Positions 12,728-21,358 of a stretch of DNA of 64,000 bases are shown here, piece by piece; position 1 is the first letter of the stretch, and each line of letters begins with the position of its first letter. A program made the translations under genes and the position numbers. The stretch spans positions 124,001 through 188,000 of the forward strand of contig NZ_JAPZDS010000002.1 of NCBI RefSeq assembly GCF_029813115.1, read 5' to 3'. The notes below the pieces were generated by a model. It was not told the origin of the DNA, did no database searches, and was given only the letters and a program-made list of their open reading frames with translations. Origin of the DNA: Aureimonas sp. SK2. GTDB taxonomy: Bacteria; Pseudomonadota; Alphaproteobacteria; Rhizobiales; Rhizobiaceae.

Positions 12728-13037
12728 CCGCTCCTCGCTTCCGCCGCTGGGCTGTTCGCCTCGGCGTCTGCGGTGAGCGGCTTATGGCCCAAGGGGCGGG
12801 CGAATGCAACAGGGAAAATGACGGGGAGACGACGAATTCGGCGTCGGCGCTCGAAGGCCGTGTGTCACGGACGGCGCGGTTCTTGATGGCGCGGCGCTTG
12901 CGCACGATATGGCGACCTGTCATCCCCGATGGGCCGGGCGGCCATGCCGGTCGCCCTGACGATGTTTCGGCCCCTGCCGGCCGCGACCCCTCGCGGGCGC
13001 GGCCGGCGGGGCGCCTCCAGCGACGCGGACGGTCTCC
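12728..13037. other. Intergenic region between tRNA-Gly and cnoX
   Basis: About 310 nt with no convincing gene. It must carry the promoter of the leftward tRNA and that of the rightward cnoX operon. No inverted repeat or well-matched promoter stands out. Confidence 0.4.
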
Positions 13038-14018
13038 ATGAGCAACAATCCCTATGCTTCGCCGCTCGGCGGCTACGGCGCGCAGACGACGAGCGGGAGC
13101 GCCGCGACAGGCCGCCCCGGGGCTCCGGCGGCAGCGGCCGGCGATCTGGTGAAGGACACGACCACCGCGAACTTCTCGGCCGACGTCGTGCGCGAGTCGC
13201 GCAATCAGCCGGTTCTGGTCGATTTCTGGGCGCCCTGGTGCGGTCCCTGCAAGCAACTCACCCCCGTTCTCGAGCGCGTCGTCCAGGCCGCCGGCGGACG
13301 GGTCAAGCTGGTCAAGATGAACATCGACGAGCATCCCTCGATCGCGGGCCAGCTCGGCGTCCAGTCGATCCCGGCCGTGTTCGCCTTCGTGGACGGGCAG
13401 CCGGTGGACGGCTTCATGGGCGCGCTGCCCGAAAGCGAGGTCAAGGCCTTCATCGACCGCCTGACCGCCGGCCGCCCGGCGCCAGGCGGCGATCCGCTCG
13501 CCGAGGCATTGGATCAGGCCGGCGAGTTCCTGAAGGCGGGCAATGCCGCGCAGGCCTCGCAGCTCTTCGGCGCCGTGCTCCAGCACGACCCGGAGAACGC
13601 GCGGGCGGCGGCGGGCCTCGCCGAGTGCTACCTCGCGGCCGGGGATACGGCACGGGCGCAGTCGGTGGCCGACGCGATGCCCCCGTCGGTTCTCGACGAT
13701 CCCGCCTTCGCGGCCGTCAAGGCGCGCCTGAAGCTTCTGGAGGAGGTCGCGAGCCTCGGCGACCCGGCGGCACTGCGCGCGCGCCTCGAGGCCGACCCGG
13801 ACGACCACCAGGCCCGCTTCGACCTCGCCTTGATCGCGCAAGGGCTCGGCGACCGCGCGGAGGCCGCGGACCAGCTTCTGGAGATCGTCCGGCGCGACCG
13901 GACCTTCGCCGACGACGGCGCCCGGCGCAAGCTCCTCGAGTTCTTCGAGGCCTGGGGGCCGACCGATCCCGCCACCAAGGACGGTCGCCGCAAGTTGTCC
14001 TCGCTCCTGTTCCGCTGA
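13038..14018 (+). CDS. cnoX: Thioredoxin-TPR protein, CnoX (YbbN) family chaperedoxin
   Basis: The 326-residue protein has a low-complexity N-terminus (1-35), a thioredoxin domain (about 38-148) with the active site WCGPC (Cys68, Cys71) and cis-Pro segment QSIPAVFAF, then TPR-like helices to the end (GEFLKAGNAAQASQLFGAVL; RFDLALIAQGLGDRAEAADQ). CnoX proteins are holdases that also protect cysteines and hand clients to GroEL or DnaK. Unlike E. coli CnoX, this one keeps both active-site cysteines, so thiol oxidoreductase activity is expected. It leads a three-gene group with a Lon-N protein and Trm112. Confidence 0.88.
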   Translation: MSNNPYASPLGGYGAQTTSGSAATGRPGAPAAAAGDLVKDTTTANFSADVVRESRNQPVLVDFWAPWCGPCKQLTPVLERVVQAAGGRVKLVKMNIDEHPSIAGQLGVQSIPAVFAFVDGQPVDGFMGALPESEVKAFIDRLTAGRPAPGGDPLAEALDQAGEFLKAGNAAQASQLFGAVLQHDPENARAAAGLAECYLAAGDTARAQSVADAMPPSVLDDPAFAAVKARLKLLEEVASLGDPAALRARLEADPDDHQARFDLALIAQGLGDRAEAADQLLEIVRRDRTFADDGARRKLLEFFEAWGPTDPATKDGRRKLSSLLFR

Positions 14019-14087
14019 ACGGCCGCCGCCCTTGGCGAGGCGAGCCCGCGCGCCAATTGGGCGGGGACACGAGGGAGACTCTTAGCC

Positions 14088-14768
14088 GTGGTCCAGGCCG
14101 GAAACGTCAACTACCGCACGGAAGCGGACCTGCCCGAGACGGTGCCGGTCTTTCCGCTCACGGGCGCGCTTCTCCTGCCGGGCGGCCAGATGCCGCTCAA
14201 CATCTTCGAGCCCCGCTATCTCGCCCTGTTCGACCGGGCGCTGTCGGGCGACCGCGTGGTCGGCATGATCCAGCCGCGCCTCGACGGCGCCCTGCGGGGC
14301 GACGGCGAGCCGGAACTCTGCGCAGTCGGGTGCCTCGGGCGCCTGACCTCCTTTTCCGAGAGTGGCGACGGGCGCTATGTCGTGAGCCTCCAGGGCATCG
14401 CGCGGTTTCGCGTCCTGGAGGAGATGGAGACGGACGAGCCCTTCCGCCTCTGCCGCATCGCGCCCTTCTCGGCCGATCTCGACGCGGGCGACGGGGCGGA
14501 CGAGGTGGACCGCGAGGGGCTGCTCAAGGCGTTCCGCATGTATCTCGAAGCCAACCAGCTCCAGGCCGACTGGGACTCCGTGTCGAAGGCCTCCAACGAG
14601 ACGCTGGTCAACGCCTTGTCGATGATGTCGCCCTACGGCGCGGCGGAAAAGCAGGCCCTTCTGGAAGCGCCCGACCTCAAGACGCGGGCGGAGACGCTGA
14701 TCGCCATCACCGAGATCTCGCTGGCGCGCGAGAATTCGAGCGACGGCGGCGGCCAGATCCTGCAATAG
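14088..14768 (+). CDS. Stand-alone LON peptidase substrate-binding (Lon-N) domain protein
   Basis: The 226-residue protein is a single Lon-N (PUA-like) domain with [19 protein letters not shown] and [12 protein letters not shown] near the start, and lacks the AAA and protease domains of Lon. It starts with GTG, supported by GAGGGA 11 nt upstream and by the conserved N-terminus. Its function is unknown; by analogy it may bind unfolded substrates. The fixed location after cnoX in related genomes fits a role in proteostasis, but that is inference. Confidence 0.88.
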   Translation: MVQAGNVNYRTEADLPETVPVFPLTGALLLPGGQMPLNIFEPRYLALFDRALSGDRVVGMIQPRLDGALRGDGEPELCAVGCLGRLTSFSESGDGRYVVSLQGIARFRVLEEMETDEPFRLCRIAPFSADLDAGDGADEVDREGLLKAFRMYLEANQLQADWDSVSKASNETLVNALSMMSPYGAAEKQALLEAPDLKTRAETLIAITEISLARENSSDGGGQILQ

Positions 14769-14802
14769 GATCGGCATGACATCCGAACCGGAGGGACGCG
14801 CC

Positions 14803-14994
14803 ATGCCGGACGAAGCCGAGCGCAACCGCCCCGACCCGAAGCTGCTGGAGCTTCTGGTCTGCCCGCTGACCAAGGCGCAGCTCACCTACGACGCCGAGCG
14901 CGGCGAGCTCGTGTCCAAGGCGGCGCGGCTCGCCTATCCCATCCGTAACGGCATCCCGATCATGCTGCCGTCGGAGGCGCGGCCGCTGGAATAG
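14803..14994 (+). CDS. Trm112 family protein
   Basis: The 63-residue protein has the Trm112 pattern [20 protein letters not shown] and [19 protein letters not shown]. In eukaryotes and archaea Trm112 activates methyltransferases; bacterial homologues are small and mostly uncharacterised. The typical zinc-binding cysteines are reduced to one (VCPLT), as in many rhizobial members. The ATG at 14803 follows GGAGGG and gives the normal size; an in-frame ATG at 14776 would add nine residues. Confidence 0.88.
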   Translation: MPDEAERNRPDPKLLELLVCPLTKAQLTYDAERGELVSKAARLAYPIRNGIPIMLPSEARPLE

Positions 14995-14999
14995 ACGAA

Positions 15000-15026
15000 G
15001 GGCGGGGATCACCCCGCCCCTTTTTC
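15000..15026 (+). terminator. Rho-independent terminator after the Trm112 gene
   Basis: GGCGGGG-ATCA-CCCCGCC followed by CCTTTTT lies between the Trm112 gene and the convergent cysN gene. It fits a rightward intrinsic terminator. Confidence 0.8.
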
Positions 15027-15030
15027 CGTT

Positions 15031-16806
15031 TCAGATGCCTGCGCCGTCGCGCACGTCCGTTGGATCGACGGGCAGCGCCTCGGTCTCGGCCGGCACCATG
15101 AGCCGCCGGAGATAGGGCCGCAGCACGAAGTCGAGGACGCCGAGGATCACGGCCTGCCAGACATGGAGGCCGAGAAGCACCGCGATGATCGCCATCATCA
15201 CGGCGGCGGCCGCGCGGAACAGGGTGACGCCGCGGGCTCGGCCGGCGTCGCTCGCGAGCGAGGGGCCGAGCCATTCGGCCTTGGCCCGGTCGAAGGCGGA
15301 GCGCTCTTCGGGCGGCACGCTGGCGACCGACGGCGCGGCGGGCAGGCCCAGAAGCGTCGTCTGGGCTTCCGGCAGGCCGGTCACGATGCCGAGCGCCACC
15401 GTCTCGTTGGTGAGCTGGTCGATCAGGATGAAAGCGCCGAGCTCGCGGCTCTCGCCGTAGGTCGTCGCCACCAGCGGCTTGTCGAAGGAGAGTGTGACGC
15501 GCCCGATCTCGTTCATCAGCAGCGCGTTGGCCTGGCGCGGCTGGTAGGAGTGGATATCAATCGCCTCGCGCAAGGTCTTGACGGTGGCCGGCGTCTGGGC
15601 CGAGGCGAGGCGCGCGATGACGCGCGCGCCCGCGATCAGCGGCCGGTCCACCATCCAGAGGATTTCGGCCTCGAGCCGCGTCTGCGGCGCGATCGGATCG
15701 CCCTCGCGCACGATCACGTCGCCGCGCGAGGCGTCGATCTCGTCGGTCAGCGTCAGCGTGATCGCTTCGCCGTCCTCGGCCTCCTCGACCTCGCCGTCCG
15801 GGCCGAAGATCGCGCGCACATGGCTGCGCTGGCGGCTCGGCAGCGAGAGGACGGCGTCGCCCCGGCGCACGCGCCCGCCCGCGACCGTGCCGCAGAAGCC
15901 GCGGAAGTCGAGGTTCGGCCGGTTGACCCACTGCACCGGCAGGCGGAAGAGCGGCGAGCCGGCTTGGAGCGTCTCGGGCTCGGCGCGCTCCAGCGCTTCC
16001 AGAAGCGTCGGCCCGTCGTACCAGGGGGCTCGGTCCGAACGCGAGGCGAGGTTGTCGCCGTTCTTGGCCGAGAGCGGAATATAGGTGACGCTGGTGAAGC
16101 CGAGACTCGGGCGGATCGCCTCGTATCCCTTGACGATGTCGCGGAAGGTGGCCTCGTCGAAATCGACGAGGTCCATCTTGTTGATCGCCACGATCACCGA
16201 CTTGATGCCGACCATCGAGGTGATGAACGAATGGCGCCGCGTCTGGGGCAGGATCCCTTTTCGCGCGTCCACCAGGATCACCGCGAGCTCGGCCTGGGAG
16301 GCGCCGGTCGCCATGTTGCGGGTGTACTGCTCGTGGCCGGGCGTGTCGGCGATGATGAAGGCGCGGTTGCCGGTCGAGAAGTATCGATAGGCGACGTCGA
16401 TCGTGATGCCCTGCTCGCGCTCGGCCGAGAGGCCGTCCACCAGGAGCGCGAAGTCGAGGTCCTCGCCGGTTGTGCCGAACTTCTTGGAATCGCGCTTCAG
16501 CGTGTCGAGCTGGTCGTCGAAGACCGAGTTCGTGTCGTAGAGGAGGCGGCCGATCAGGGTCGACTTGCCGTCGTCCACCGAGCCGCAGGTGATGAAGCGC
16601 AGGAGCGATTCGGCCGGCGAGGCGAGGAGCGGCATGTCGGCCTGCGGATCGACGATCCCGCCGTCCGGCGCATCGGCAATGGCGCCGTCGGGCGCCGGGC
16701 CGGCGAAGGTCTCGTCCTCGGCCAGGGCGCGGCTGTTGGTGGAGGCGGCCAGGATCGCGTCGCCGGTGTCTTCGCCGGTCTCTGGGGTCTTCAGCGCGCC
16801 GCTCAT
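15031..16806 (-). CDS. cysN: Sulfate adenylyltransferase subunit 1 (GTPase) with hydrophobic C-terminal tail
   Basis: The 591-residue protein is the GTPase that drives ATP sulfurylase CysD. An acidic leader (1-65) precedes the P-loop GSVDDGKSTLIGRLLYD, DTPGHEQY and NKMDLVD, then EF-Tu-like beta-barrel domains to about residue 500. No CysC (APS kinase) domain follows. Instead, residues 527-566 contain two adjacent hydrophobic stretches (FRAAAAVMMAIIAVLLGL and WQAVILGVLDFVL), so the protein may be membrane-associated. The start ATG overlaps the cysD stop by one base (TGATG). It is the last gene of the minus-strand cys operon. Confidence 0.95.
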   Translation of the reverse strand: MSGALKTPETGEDTGDAILAASTNSRALAEDETFAGPAPDGAIADAPDGGIVDPQADMPLLASPAESLLRFITCGSVDDGKSTLIGRLLYDTNSVFDDQLDTLKRDSKKFGTTGEDLDFALLVDGLSAEREQGITIDVAYRYFSTGNRAFIIADTPGHEQYTRNMATGASQAELAVILVDARKGILPQTRRHSFITSMVGIKSVIVAINKMDLVDFDEATFRDIVKGYEAIRPSLGFTSVTYIPLSAKNGDNLASRSDRAPWYDGPTLLEALERAEPETLQAGSPLFRLPVQWVNRPNLDFRGFCGTVAGGRVRRGDAVLSLPSRQRSHVRAIFGPDGEVEEAEDGEAITLTLTDEIDASRGDVIVREGDPIAPQTRLEAEILWMVDRPLIAGARVIARLASAQTPATVKTLREAIDIHSYQPRQANALLMNEIGRVTLSFDKPLVATTYGESRELGAFILIDQLTNETVALGIVTGLPEAQTTLLGLPAAPSVASVPPEERSAFDRAKAEWLGPSLASDAGRARGVTLFRAAAAVMMAIIAVLLGLHVWQAVILGVLDFVLRPYLRRLMVPAETEALPVDPTDVRDGAGI

Positions 16807-17708
16807 CAGAAGTAGCCTTCCTGCTTCTTTTCTTCCATCGAGGCGCCGCCGTCCTTGTCGATCAGCCGGCCCTCGCGCTCGGAGGAGCGCGAGCCGCGCA
16901 TCTCGGAGATGATCCCCTGGAGGTCGGAGGCCTCCGAGCGCACCGCGCCGGTGAGCGGATAGCAGCCGAGCGTGCGGAAGCGGACGGTCATCTCCTCGAC
17001 GCTCTCGCCCGGCAGGAGCTTCATGCGCTCGTCGTCGCGCATGATCAGCATGCCGTCGCGCACCACGACCGGCCGCTTCTTGGCGAAGTAGAGCGGCACG
17101 ACGGGGATGTTTTCGAGCGCGATGTAGTCCCAGACGTCGGCTTCCGTCCAATTGGAGAGTGGAAACACGCGGAAGCTCTCGCCCTGCCGCTTGCGGGTGT
17201 TGAACAGGCGCCAGGGCTCGGGACGCTGGTTCTTCGGCTCCCAGCGGTGCTCGGCCGAGCGGAAGGAGAAGATGCGCTCCTTGGCTCTGGACTTCTCCTC
17301 GTCGCGCCGGGCGCCGCCGAAGGCCGCGTCGAACTTGTATTTCGCCAGCGCCTGCTTGAGGCCTTCCGTCTTCATCACGTCGGTATGGACGCGGCTGCCC
17401 GAGTCGAACGGGTTGACGCCCGCCTTCACGCCCTCCTCGTTGATGTGGACGATGAGGTCGAGGCCGAGATCCCGGGCGATCTTGTCGCGGAACTCGATCA
17501 TCTCGCGGAACTTCCAGGTCGTGTCGACATGGAGGAGCGGGAAGGGCGGCTTGCCGGGCGCGAAGGCCTTCATGGCCAGATGCAGCATCACGGCCGAGTC
17601 CTTGCCGATCGAATACAGCATCACCGGGTTCTCGGCGGTCGCCGCGACCTCCCGGATGATGAAGATCGATTCAGCCTCCAGGCGCTGCAGATGCGTCATG
17701 TGCTTCAT
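16806..17708 (-). CDS. cysD: Sulfate adenylyltransferase subunit 2
   Basis: The 300-residue ATP-PP-loop enzyme makes APS from ATP and sulfate together with CysN. The PP-loop motif [13 protein letters not shown], the [16 protein letters not shown] segment and the C-terminal [23 protein letters not shown] pattern (in pieces) are diagnostic. The start at [14 protein letters not shown] was used; no strong Shine-Dalgarno is visible, and MTHLQ at 17699 is an alternative. It follows cysH by 71 nt and overlaps cysN by one base. Confidence 0.96.
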   Translation of the reverse strand: MKHMTHLQRLEAESIFIIREVAATAENPVMLYSIGKDSAVMLHLAMKAFAPGKPPFPLLHVDTTWKFREMIEFRDKIARDLGLDLIVHINEEGVKAGVNPFDSGSRVHTDVMKTEGLKQALAKYKFDAAFGGARRDEEKSRAKERIFSFRSAEHRWEPKNQRPEPWRLFNTRKRQGESFRVFPLSNWTEADVWDYIALENIPVVPLYFAKKRPVVVRDGMLIMRDDERMKLLPGESVEEMTVRFRTLGCYPLTGAVRSEASDLQGIISEMRGSRSSEREGRLIDKDGGASMEEKKQEGYF

Positions 17709-17779
17709 GGCGTGGGCTTTCGGTTGGGCCACATGGGACCCGATGGTCGTTGGCCGGTCGGACCCCGGCCGGAATGGGA

Positions 17780-18556
17780 TCAGAAGCTCGACCGTTCCGA
17801 AGCGGCGGCTGGAGCCTCCTCCGTGTCGCTGACGGCGACGGGGTCGTCGACATGGAGGCCGCATTCGCGCCGCGTCTCGTCCTCCCACCACCAGCGCCCG
17901 GCGCGCTCGACCTCGCCCGGCCGGATGGCGCGGGTGCAAGGGGCGCAGCCGATCGACAGGAAGCCCTGGGAGTGGAGGGCGTTCACCGGCACGCCGTTCT
18001 CGGCGCAGAAGGTGGCGATCCGCTCGCGCGTCCAGTCGAAGAGCGGGTTGGCCTTCACGAGACCGCGCGTGGTGTCGGCGCTGACAAATTCCATGCTCTC
18101 GCGGTTGGCCGACTGGTCGCGGCGAAGGCCGGCGATCCAGGCGGCGGCGCCGGCGAGCGCGCGGTTCAGCGGCTCGACCTTGCGCACGCCGCAGCAGGCC
18201 TTTCGCATTTCGGGCGCGAAATAGAAGGCGTTGATGCCCTGATCGTCGATCAGGGTCTCCAGCGCTTCCGCCTGCGGATACTTGGCCTTGATGCGGCGGC
18301 CGTATTTCTCCTCCGTCTCCTGCCAGAGCGTGTAGGTCTCGGGGAAGAGGCGGCCGGTATCGAGGGTCACGACCTCGATCTTCAACGCGTTGGAGAAGAT
18401 CAGGTGCGTCAGCATCTGGTCCTCGATCCCTAGCGAGGTCATGAAGACGATGCGGCCGGGCACGGTTTCGCGCAGATGCTTGAGACGCTCCAGCGGGCTC
18501 ATCGTCGGGAAGGCGGCGTTCAGCGCCTCGACCGTCGCGTCGAGTTCGGCGCTCAT
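17780..18556 (-). CDS. cysH: Adenylyl-sulfate (APS) reductase type CysH
   Basis: The 258-residue enzyme reduces activated sulfate to sulfite with thioredoxin. The two cysteine pairs Cys121-Cys122 (KACCGVRK) and Cys204/Cys207 (CAPC) that hold the 4Fe-4S cluster of APS reductases are present, as is the catalytic ECGLH motif (Cys232). These features, with the absence of an APS kinase, point to APS rather than PAPS as substrate. The start overlaps the DUF934 stop in an ATGA. Many databases would label it phosphoadenylyl-sulfate reductase by family alone. Confidence 0.95.
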   Translation of the reverse strand: MSAELDATVEALNAAFPTMSPLERLKHLRETVPGRIVFMTSLGIEDQMLTHLIFSNALKIEVVTLDTGRLFPETYTLWQETEEKYGRRIKAKYPQAEALETLIDDQGINAFYFAPEMRKACCGVRKVEPLNRALAGAAAWIAGLRRDQSANRESMEFVSADTTRGLVKANPLFDWTRERIATFCAENGVPVNALHSQGFLSIGCAPCTRAIRPGEVERAGRWWWEDETRRECGLHVDDPVAVSDTEEAPAAASERSSF

Positions 18557-19068
18557 GCCCGTTCCCGCTGCGCGGCCAGGCGCTTCTGAAGGATGCTCTC
18601 CCCCTCGCCGTAGCCGGTCTGGTAGTGGTCGCGCACGATGTCCTTGGCGGCCATCCACTGCTCCACCGGCTGGCGGGCGGCCATCGCATCGGGCAGTTCG
18701 ATCTCGTCGAAGCCGCAGTCCAGCGCCTCGCGGAACTGGTCGGCGATCAAGGGGCCAGAGGCGCGCAAGGTGCCCGAAAAGCCCGCGCGGCGGATGCGCT
18801 TGGCGAGCGACAGGCCCCGCCCGTCCGAGAAGGATGGGAAGCCGACGGAGATGAGGTCCACGGTCCCGAGATAGCTTTCCAGCGCGCAGAGCGGCGTGTC
18901 GCCGCCGACATGGAGGCCGAGCGGCGTGTTGCGCCGGTCGGCGATCGCCTGGTCGATGACGGTGAGCGGCACGATCACGGCGCCCTCCGTTAGCGACAGG
19001 TCGGCGACCTCTTCCACGCGCGCGAACGTGTCGGCCTTGGCGCCGGTCTCGTCGAGAAGGAGGCTCAT
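18553..19068 (-). CDS. DUF934 family protein of the sulfate assimilation operon
   Basis: The 171-residue protein begins [18 protein letters not shown] and shows the DUF934 patterns [20 protein letters not shown] and [14 protein letters not shown]934 genes sit between cysI and cysH in many proteobacteria, and their function is not established; an electron-transfer or assembly role for the reductases has been guessed from context only. It overlaps both neighbours by 4 nt (ATGA at each end), so translation is tightly coupled. Confidence 0.9.
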   Translation of the reverse strand: MSLLLDETGAKADTFARVEEVADLSLTEGAVIVPLTVIDQAIADRRNTPLGLHVGGDTPLCALESYLGTVDLISVGFPSFSDGRGLSLAKRIRRAGFSGTLRASGPLIADQFREALDCGFDEIELPDAMAARQPVEQWMAAKDIVRDHYQTGYGEGESILQKRLAAQRERA

Positions 19069-20750
19069 GCCGGCTCTCCCGCCGTTTCGCGTGCGACATA
19101 GGCGGTGAAGCCCTCCTTGAAGGGCTCCAGTCCCGCGCGCTTCACCGTGTCGATAAAGGTCTCCGACCCCTGCCGCTCGCGCTTGTAGACCTCGACCAGC
19201 GCCTCGATGGCGCCGGGCACTTGGTCGCCGTCGATGCCGGGGCCGACGCGCTCGCCGAGCGCCGCGTTCTCCGAGGCATCGCCCCCTACCGTGATCTGGT
19301 AGTTCTCGCGGCCGGACTTCTCGAGGCCGAGAATGCCGATATGGCCGACATGGTGGTGGCCGCAGGCGTTGATGCAGCCCGAGATCTTGATCTGGAGCGG
19401 CCCAAGGTCCTTCTGACGCTCGTCCGAGGCGAAGAGGTTGGAGATGTCCTGCGCGATCGGGATCGAGCGGGCGGTCGCCAGCGCGCAGTAGTCGAGGCCG
19501 GGGCAGGCGATGATGTCGGTCACGAGGCCCGCATTGGCCGTCGCGAGACCCGCCGCCTTGAGCGCGGCGAACACCGCCGGCACGTCGTCCTGCTTCACGT
19601 GGGGCAGGACGAGGTTCTGGACGTGCGTCACGCGGAACTCGTCGAACGAGTAGCGTTCCGCGATGTCGGCAAACGCGCGCATCTCGGCGTCCGACATGTC
19701 GCCGGGAACGCCGCCGATGGGCTTCAGGGAAACGGTCAGCGCGATATAGCCGGGCTGGCGGTGCGGGAAGCCGTTCTGCTCCACGAAGCGGTCGAGCTCC
19801 GGGTCGGCCGCGCGGGCGGCGTCGAGCACGGCCGAGGTCGCGGGTAGGGTCTCGTAAGCGGGGGCCGCGAAGTAGCGCGCGATGCGCTCGACCTCTTCCG
19901 CCGGGGCGTTGATCGTCGGGCCGTTGAGCTGCGCGTACTCGTGCTCGACGCGCGCCTTGAACTCGTCCGTGCCGATCTCGTGGACGAGGATCTTCACGCG
20001 CGCCTTGTACTTGTTGTCGCGCCGGCCTTCCGCGTTGTAGACGCGCATCACTGCCTCGAGATAGGCGAGAAGCTCGTCCTTCGGCAGGAAGTCGCGGATC
20101 ACCTTGCCGATCATCGGCGTGCGGCCGAGACCGCCGCCCACGATGATCTCGTAGCCGATCTCGTTCGTCTCCGGATGCCGGAGCACGCGGATGCCGATGT
20201 CGTGGACCTTGATCGCCGCGCGGTCGTGCTCGGCGCCCGTCACCGCGATCTTGAACTTGCGGGGCAGCCAGGAGAATTCCGGGTGCAGGCTTGACCACTG
20301 CCGGATCAGCTCGGCGGTCGGGCGCGGGTCCTCCACCTCGTCGGCGGCGACGCCCGCGAACTGGTCCGCCGTCACGTTGCGGATGCAGTTGCCGGATGTC
20401 TGGATGCAGTGCATCTCGACATCGGCGAGGAGGTCGAGAATGTCGGGCACGTCCTTCAGCTTCGGCCAGTTGTACTGAAGGTTCTGGCGCGTCGTGAAAT
20501 GCGCGTAGCCCTTGTCGTACTTTTCGGCGATCAGGGCGAGCTGGCGCATCTGCTTGGAGTTCAGCGTGCCGTAGGGTACGGCGACGCGCAGCATATAGGC
20601 GTGGAGCTGGAGATAGAGCCCGTTCTTCAGGCGCAGCGGCTTGAACTCGTCGTCCGACAGCGAGCCGTCGAGCCGGCGTTCCACCTGATGGCGGAACTGG
20701 GCGACGCGCTCGCGCACGAAGCGCTCGTCGAATTCGTCGTAACGATACAT
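19065..20750 (-). CDS. cysI: Nitrite/sulfite reductase haemoprotein (sulfite reductase role)
   Basis: The 561-residue protein has two ferredoxin-like halves and the sirohaem/4Fe-4S ligand set: ACPGLDYC (C-x5-C) and SGCINACGHH (C-x3-C) in the C-terminal half. HFTTRQNLQYNWPKL and SGNCIRNVTADQFAGV belong to the substrate and sirohaem pocket. Position in the cys operon argues for sulfite to sulfide reduction rather than nitrite reduction. A separate flavoprotein subunit (CysJ) is absent, so a ferredoxin-type donor is likely. The stop overlaps the DUF934 start. Confidence 0.94.
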   Translation of the reverse strand: MYRYDEFDERFVRERVAQFRHQVERRLDGSLSDDEFKPLRLKNGLYLQLHAYMLRVAVPYGTLNSKQMRQLALIAEKYDKGYAHFTTRQNLQYNWPKLKDVPDILDLLADVEMHCIQTSGNCIRNVTADQFAGVAADEVEDPRPTAELIRQWSSLHPEFSWLPRKFKIAVTGAEHDRAAIKVHDIGIRVLRHPETNEIGYEIIVGGGLGRTPMIGKVIRDFLPKDELLAYLEAVMRVYNAEGRRDNKYKARVKILVHEIGTDEFKARVEHEYAQLNGPTINAPAEEVERIARYFAAPAYETLPATSAVLDAARAADPELDRFVEQNGFPHRQPGYIALTVSLKPIGGVPGDMSDAEMRAFADIAERYSFDEFRVTHVQNLVLPHVKQDDVPAVFAALKAAGLATANAGLVTDIIACPGLDYCALATARSIPIAQDISNLFASDERQKDLGPLQIKISGCINACGHHHVGHIGILGLEKSGRENYQITVGGDASENAALGERVGPGIDGDQVPGAIEALVEVYKRERQGSETFIDTVKRAGLEPFKEGFTAYVARETAGEPA

Positions 20751-20842
20751 GCCGCTGGTCCTTGTCCTTGTCGCAGGAGCCCTCCTCGGTCCCCCGCTTG
20801 TTCGGCCGCTCCGGGCGCGTCCGCCCGCTGCCGGAAAACTCC

Positions 20843-21181
20843 CTAGAATTCCGCCTGCTTGCCGTATTGCGGCAGCATGGTCGGGCCTTTCTGCCGGATC
20901 GCCTCGCGGAAATGGCTGGCGACGGGCAGGCCCGCCTCGTCCCGCCGCACCTCGACGAGATAGGGATCGACGATCCGGTTCTCCCGGAAGCCGCGGCGCC
21001 CTTCCTCTTCCATCCAGGCGGCCGTCTCGGCGTCGTCGGCGACGAGGGCCGCCTTCGGATCGAGGCTCCAGCCGCTCCGCGTCAGGAACACGACCTCGCC
21101 TTCGAGCAGATCGTTGGCGGTCATGATGACCGGAAGCTTCGGCCCCTTGGTCTTGGCGTTCGCCTTGACGTCACCCGCCAT
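20843..21181 (-). CDS. DUF2849 family protein, first gene of the cys operon
   Basis: The 112-residue protein begins MAGDVKANAKTKGPKLPVIM and contains TANDLLEGEVVFLTRSGWS, the DUF2849 pattern. The family is found ahead of cysI in alphaproteobacteria, often after cysG, and has no proven function. GGAAGA lies about 8 nt before the start; ten extra in-frame upstream codons were not used because the conserved sequence begins at MAGDV. In this window no cysG (sirohaem synthase) precedes it. Confidence 0.87.
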   Translation of the reverse strand: MAGDVKANAKTKGPKLPVIMTANDLLEGEVVFLTRSGWSLDPKAALVADDAETAAWMEEEGRRGFRENRIVDPYLVEVRRDEAGLPVASHFREAIRQKGPTMLPQYGKQAEF

Positions 21182-21272
21182 GTTCGTCTTCCCGCTGCCC
21201 GTTCCACGCACGCCGTCCGCGGGCGGACGCGAAATCCGCCACGGCTGGCTGTCATGGTTCTAAATAGGCCAA

Positions 21273-21290
21273 GGCGCAAGCGGTTGCGCC
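21273..21290. promoter_or_regulatory. Inverted repeat upstream of the cys operon
   Basis: GGCGCAA-GCGG-TTGCGCC is a perfect 7-bp inverted repeat with a 4-nt centre, 92 nt before the first cys-operon start and 69 nt after the stop of the upstream gene, next to an AT-richer patch (TCTAAATAGG). Its position suits an operator of the cys operon, but no regulator is identified. Confidence 0.4.
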
Positions 21291-21358
21291 GATGGGCGTT
21301 CCAATCCGCCACGAATGCGGGGAAGGAATTTGCGCGAAGGGGCCGTCCGCCGCCCGTT

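Noticed and set aside
12664-13041. Plus-strand frame overlapping tRNA-Gly
   Set aside because: It runs across the tRNA gene on the opposite strand, has no similarity and no ribosome-binding site.
21182-21358. Leader of the cys operon searched for a SAM or other riboswitch
   Set aside because: Apart from the 18-nt inverted repeat I find no conserved riboswitch core or terminator hairpin before the first gene.
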